NCBI GenBank assembly: GCA_035946955.1
Contig: DASYYE010000059.1
Location: 1-6,191 of the forward strand
Length of the DNA stretch: 6,191 nucleotides
Direction of reading: 5' to 3'
Origin: DASYYE01 sp035946955
Lineage (GTDB): Bacteria; Actinomycetota; Actinomycetes; Streptosporangiales; Streptosporangiaceae
Of the stretch, positions 4,662 through 6,191 are shown one piece after another. The position numbers and the translations under genes were made by a program. The notes under the pieces were generated by a model. That model was not told the origin of the DNA and did not search any database. It saw nothing but the letters and a program-made list of their open reading frames with translations. The stretch's first letter is position 1; each line of letters opens with the position of its first letter.

Positions 4662-6191
4662 ATGCGGGGACCGGGGAGGGCAGGGCTGCGTAATGCTGCC
4701 CGGGTAATGGTGGCGGGGGCGCTGGCCACCGGGGGAGTGCTGATGGCCGCGCAGACGGCGTCCGCGAGCTGGCTCGACCAGGCCACGCCCGCGGTGCCAG
4801 GGGCGTCACTCTGGTCGTTCACTGCCGTGTCGTGTACTTCGCTGACCACCTGCATGGCCGTGGGCAGCTCCGACAGCAGCTCGGATGGGTTGCTGGCCGA
4901 GAGCCGCAACGGCAGCAACTGGACGATCCTGAGCGTCCCTGACCCTGGCGGCGCCAATCTCAGCAGTATCTCCTGCACGTCCACCAGTGCCTGTACCGCG
5001 GTCGGCAACTACACCAGCGGGTCCAACACGGTCACCCTCGCCGAGGCGTGGAACGGCTCGACCTGGTCTATGCAGAGCACCCCAAACCCGGCCGGCACCA
5101 CGGGCGCCATCCTGAACCGCGTGGTCTGCACTTCCGCGAGCGCGTGCATCGCGGTGGGGGACTCCACCACCGGCACCACCACCTCGACCCTGGCCGAGTC
5201 CTGGAACGGCAGCACCTGGACCATCCAGAGCACGCCCAATGCCAGTGGGCAGGCCAACAGCCAGCTCAACGGCCTGGCCTGCACGTCGTCCACCCACTGC
5301 ACCGCGGTGGGCACTGGCAGCACGGGGACCACCTCGGTCCCCCTGGCCGAGACATGGAACGGCGCCACCTGGGCCACCCAGACGATCCCCGTGCCCACCG
5401 GCTCAACCTTCAAGCCGCTCAATGGCGTGTCCTGCACCTCCGCCAGCGCATGCACGGCGGTGGGCGACGGCTACGCGGAGGGGTGGAACGGCAGCACCTG
5501 GACGGTGGAGAAGATCGCCAAGTCAGTGGCTGACCTCACCAGCGTGTCGTGCGTGGGGCCAAACCTGTGCACGGCCGTGGGTGGCTACTACAGCGACGGC
5601 GTCCAGTTCATGATCGCGGAAGGCTGGAACGGCACCGCGTGGAAGGTGGACAACACCCAGATCACCGCGTCCTACGACACCGACGTGCTGACTGACATCT
5701 CCTGCCAGAACACGACCACGTGCACTGCCGTGGGCGCCTACCACGACCCCGTGGACGGCGACCGTGCCCTGGTGGAGATCATGCAGCTGCGCTGGCACCC
5801 GGCACAGGCCGCTGTGCCCACGGGCGCGATCGCGACCGGCCTGGACTCGGTATCCTGCACCGCGCTGAACGCCTGCATGGCCGTCGGCAACTACGAAGCC
5901 AGTGGCAGCACGTTCGACTCGCTCGCCGAGAACTGGAACGGCAGCACCTGGACCGTGCTCAGCACGCCGAACGCAAGCAACAGCAACCTCAGCGGGGTGT
6001 CCTGCACGTCCGCTAACGCCTGCACCGCCGTGGGGGACGTGTTCTCCGGTGGTGTGCTGGTGACACTGGCGGAGCAGTGGAACGGGACGGGTTGGACGGT
6101 GCAGTCCACGCCCAACCCGGCTGGTGCCGCCAGCAGTTTCCTGACCAGCGTGTCGTGCCCGTCCGCGGCTTCTTGCACGGCCACGGGTTTC
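4662..6191 (+). CDS. Exported repeat protein, predicted beta-propeller (copy 2, 3' end beyond the window)
   Basis: The frame is open from ATG 4662 to the last base, giving 510 residues with no stop. Residues 1-35 form a signal peptide like that of copy 1 (hydrophobic VAGALATGGVLMAA, cleavage after A-S-A). Nine complete repeats and the start of the tenth follow. Cys pairs are at 58/64, 105/111, 156/162, 207/213, 258/264, 297/303, 348/354, 399/405, 448/454 and 499/505. Hand alignment to copy 1 gives about 83 differences over 508 residues. Differences are dense in the signal peptide and in blades 6, 8 and 9, and absent over the last 42 codons. The degenerate blade 7 is nearly unchanged. If it matches copy 1 it should run about 220 residues further. 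It lies 133 bp behind gene 1 on the same strand with its own upstream element, so it may be transcribed alone or by read-through. Function unknown. Confidence 0.88.
   Translation, partial: MRGPGRAGLRNAARVMVAGALATGGVLMAAQTASASWLDQATPAVPGASLWSFTAVSCTSLTTCMAVGSSDSSSDGLLAESRNGSNWTILSVPDPGGANLSSISCTSTSACTAVGNYTSGSNTVTLAEAWNGSTWSMQSTPNPAGTTGAILNRVVCTSASACIAVGDSTTGTTTSTLAESWNGSTWTIQSTPNASGQANSQLNGLACTSSTHCTAVGTGSTGTTSVPLAETWNGATWATQTIPVPTGSTFKPLNGVSCTSASACTAVGDGYAEGWNGSTWTVEKIAKSVADLTSVSCVGPNLCTAVGGYYSDGVQFMIAEGWNGTAWKVDNTQITASYDTDVLTDISCQNTTTCTAVGAYHDPVDGDRALVEIMQLRWHPAQAAVPTGAIATGLDSVSCTALNACMAVGNYEASGSTFDSLAENWNGSTWTVLSTPNASNSNLSGVSCTSANACTAVGDVFSGGVLVTLAEQWNGTGWTVQSTPNPAGAASSFLTSVSCPSAASCTATGF
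6066..6191 (+). repeat. 126-nt exact direct repeat, copy B (blades 9-10 of gene 2)
   Basis: It is identical to 3734-3859 and ends exactly at the window edge, so the true length of the identity may be greater. Confidence 0.93.

Larger units (their letters stand above)
4602..6191 (+). repeat. Long direct repeat, copy B
   Basis: This is the partner of 2279-3859. It begins at the shared GAGGCGGCCGTG block and runs to the window end. It marks a tandem duplication of a unit of about 2.3 kb carrying one whole gene and its upstream element. Confidence 0.88.

Overview
High-GC DNA with strong G/C third-position bias, a ricin-type lectin tail, an MFS exporter and large secreted repeat proteins. This points to a soil actinomycete (Actinomycetota); I cannot name the genus. 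No rRNA, tRNA, CRISPR array, transposase or integrase is visible. Both window ends cut through genes.

Layout. 1-411 (+) is the 3' end of a gene whose visible part is a complete ricin-type beta-trefoil, probably the carbohydrate-binding tail of a secreted enzyme. It converges, with 15 bp between stop codons, on 427-1710 (-), an MFS-type exporter. The start of that exporter abuts 1709-2173 (+), the C-terminal nuclease-like domain of an AAA/DUF234-type ATPase that has lost its ATPase part; I read it as a gene remnant. A perfect 16-bp hairpin (2179-2223) follows the remnant.

The right-hand two thirds hold the most interesting part: two tandem paralogous genes on the + strand (2336-4528 complete, 4662 to beyond 6191 incomplete). 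Each encodes an exported protein with a cleavable signal peptide followed by repeats of about 50 residues. Each repeat has a C-X5-C-x-A-V-G half and a L-A-E-x-W-N-G-x-x-W half. The complete copy has exactly 14 repeats, with a degenerate repeat 7 and complementary half-repeats at the two ends. I infer two seven-bladed beta-propellers, closed velcro-fashion and held by one disulfide per blade. I know no named family for them.

The two copies are about 84% identical in protein (hand count) and share about 60 bp of upstream sequence. Their differences concentrate in the Cys loops and connectors of blades 6, 8 and 9. The last 126 nt of the window exactly match 3734-3859 of the first copy, which suggests gene conversion or an assembly break in a repeat. 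The left-hand genes show no clear functional link to the pair; a shared theme of extracellular binding is only a loose inference.
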